DNA from: Gammaproteobacteria bacterium
Lineage (GTDB): Bacteria > Pseudomonadota > Gammaproteobacteria > HK1
NCBI GenBank assembly: GCA_020444775.1
Contig: JAGRHX010001232.1
Span: forward strand, 1-7,255
Direction: 5' to 3'
Length of the DNA stretch: 7,255 bases
The position numbers and the translations under genes were made by a program. A model generated the notes under the pieces. The model saw nothing but the letters and a program-made list of their open reading frames with translations, did not search any database and had not been told where the DNA came from. Shown in pieces: positions 6,558 through 7,255 of the stretch. Positions within the stretch are counted from its first letter, which is position 1. The number at the start of each line of letters is the position of its first letter.

Positions 6558-7255
6558 TCAAACCTCCAGTCTGTAGGATTTGCCATCGCGCACCAGATGG
6601 CCCGCGGTGGGTGTAGCGAAGTGAGTGCCGATGACCAGGGTCGGGGTGTCGGCCAGGCGCTCGTACATGTCGCGACGGGTCTGGATCGCCTGCGGCGGAT
6701 CGCTATCCGGCGCGGAGCTCCATTCCGGGTGCACGATCTGACACGGGTGGTGAAGGAAATCGCCGGTTATCAAGGCGGTCTCGCCTTCGGACTCGATCAT
6801 CACGCTGACGTGACCCGGCGTATGTCCGGGCGTTGAAATCAGACGAACCTCGGGACACAACGCGTGCTCGGTGGACACCAGTTCCACAAGGCCCGCCTCC
6901 ACCACCGGCAACACCGAGTCCTGCATCACCTGCGGCTGCCCGGGCCTCGCGTCGGACTGCGCCTGCCAGTGCTCGAATTCCGTTCGGCCCATCAGGTAGC
7001 GGGCGTTGGGGAAGGTCGGCACCCAGCGATCGCCGTCCCGCATGGTGTTCCAACCCACATGGTCGACGTGCAGATGCGTGCACATCACCATATCTATCCG
7101 ATCGCGTGGATAGCCGGCCGCGGCGAGGTCGCTCAGAAATCCGGTCTGCAGCATGTTCCACGCCTTCAACTCTCGCTGCTTGTCGTTGCCGACGCAGGTA
7201 TCGACAACGATGGTGGCATCCGGTGTCTCAACCACCAGGGCGTGGATGCTGCCAC
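6558..7255 (-). CDS. MBL-fold metallo-hydrolase (lactonase-like), partial (5' end off window)
   Basis: Metallo-beta-lactamase-fold hydrolase with a two-metal site; 231 complete codons are visible, counted here from 7253. The frame is open to the window edge. A GTG at 7235 lies inside the conserved strand before VVDTCVGNDK and is very unlikely to be the start, so the N-terminal part is missing. The metal-binding motif HLHVDH is at 60-65 (H60, H62, D64, H65). The other ligands are H144 in TPGHTPGH, the bridging D165 in TGDFLHH, and H211 in GTHF. This layout resembles the AHL-lactonase/YtnP-like branch, which contains lactonases, esterases and many enzymes of unknown substrate. It is the first visible gene of the enzyme block and ends three bases before the dehydrogenase start. 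No signal peptide can be assessed because the start is missing. The family is firm; the substrate is not. Confidence 0.92.
   Translation of the reverse strand, partial: GSIHALVVETPDATIVVDTCVGNDKQRELKAWNMLQTGFLSDLAAAGYPRDRIDMVMCTHLHVDHVGWNTMRDGDRWVPTFPNARYLMGRTEFEHWQAQSDARPGQPQVMQDSVLPVVEAGLVELVSTEHALCPEVRLISTPGHTPGHVSVMIESEGETALITGDFLHHPCQIVHPEWSSAPDSDPPQAIQTRRDMYERLADTPTLVIGTHFATPTAGHLVRDGKSYRLEV

Noticed and set aside
5811..6836. Open frame of 341 codons on the plus strand, opposite the dehydrogenase and hydrolase
   Set aside because: It spans two well-supported genes in antisense, with shadow-type composition (many His, Gln, Asp, Arg) and no motif.

Overview
The window is GC-rich DNA, probably from a proteobacterium. 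This rests on composition, on strong GGAG/GGAGG ribosome-binding sites, on a Sec-secreted (non-lipoprotein) solute-binding protein, and on general resemblance of the proteins to proteobacterial families. I cannot name the genus. All seven genes lie on the minus strand, so transcription runs from high to low coordinates. The gene at each window edge is cut. I see no RNA gene, insertion sequence, CRISPR array or phage-like region.

In transcription order there are two blocks. The first is a three-gene enzyme block: a metallo-beta-lactamase-fold hydrolase (5' end off the window, ends 6558), a 3-hydroxyacyl-CoA dehydrogenase (6554-5703) and a TauD/TfdA-type Fe(II)/2-oxoglutarate dioxygenase (5673-4582). 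They are separated by only 3 and 29 bases. After a 268-base spacer comes a Dpp/Opp-type ABC importer: a periplasmic solute-binding protein (4313-2715), a DppB-like permease (2469-1522), a DppC-like permease (1493-594) and a DppD-like ATPase (557 to beyond base 1). The second ATPase (DppF-like) would be expected just beyond the left edge.

Two non-coding stretches deserve attention. The 268-base spacer before the binding-protein gene has a weak candidate promoter, several copies of a short ACGGT motif, and a perfect 14-bp palindrome across the start codon. The 245-base spacer between the binding-protein gene and the permeases carries several inverted repeats, including perfect 14-bp and 10-bp stems. 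That fits the common design in which the binding-protein message is stabilised and made in excess over the membrane components.

Taken together, the window looks like an uptake-and-catabolism locus. A family-5 binding protein captures a solute (peptide, opine, or another amino-acid-like or amphipathic compound), the permeases import it, and the three enzymes could hydroxylate, oxidise and hydrolyse it or a derivative. The substrate cannot be read from the sequence. Each protein family is well known. The possible novelty lies in the pathway implied by the combination, not in a new type of system.
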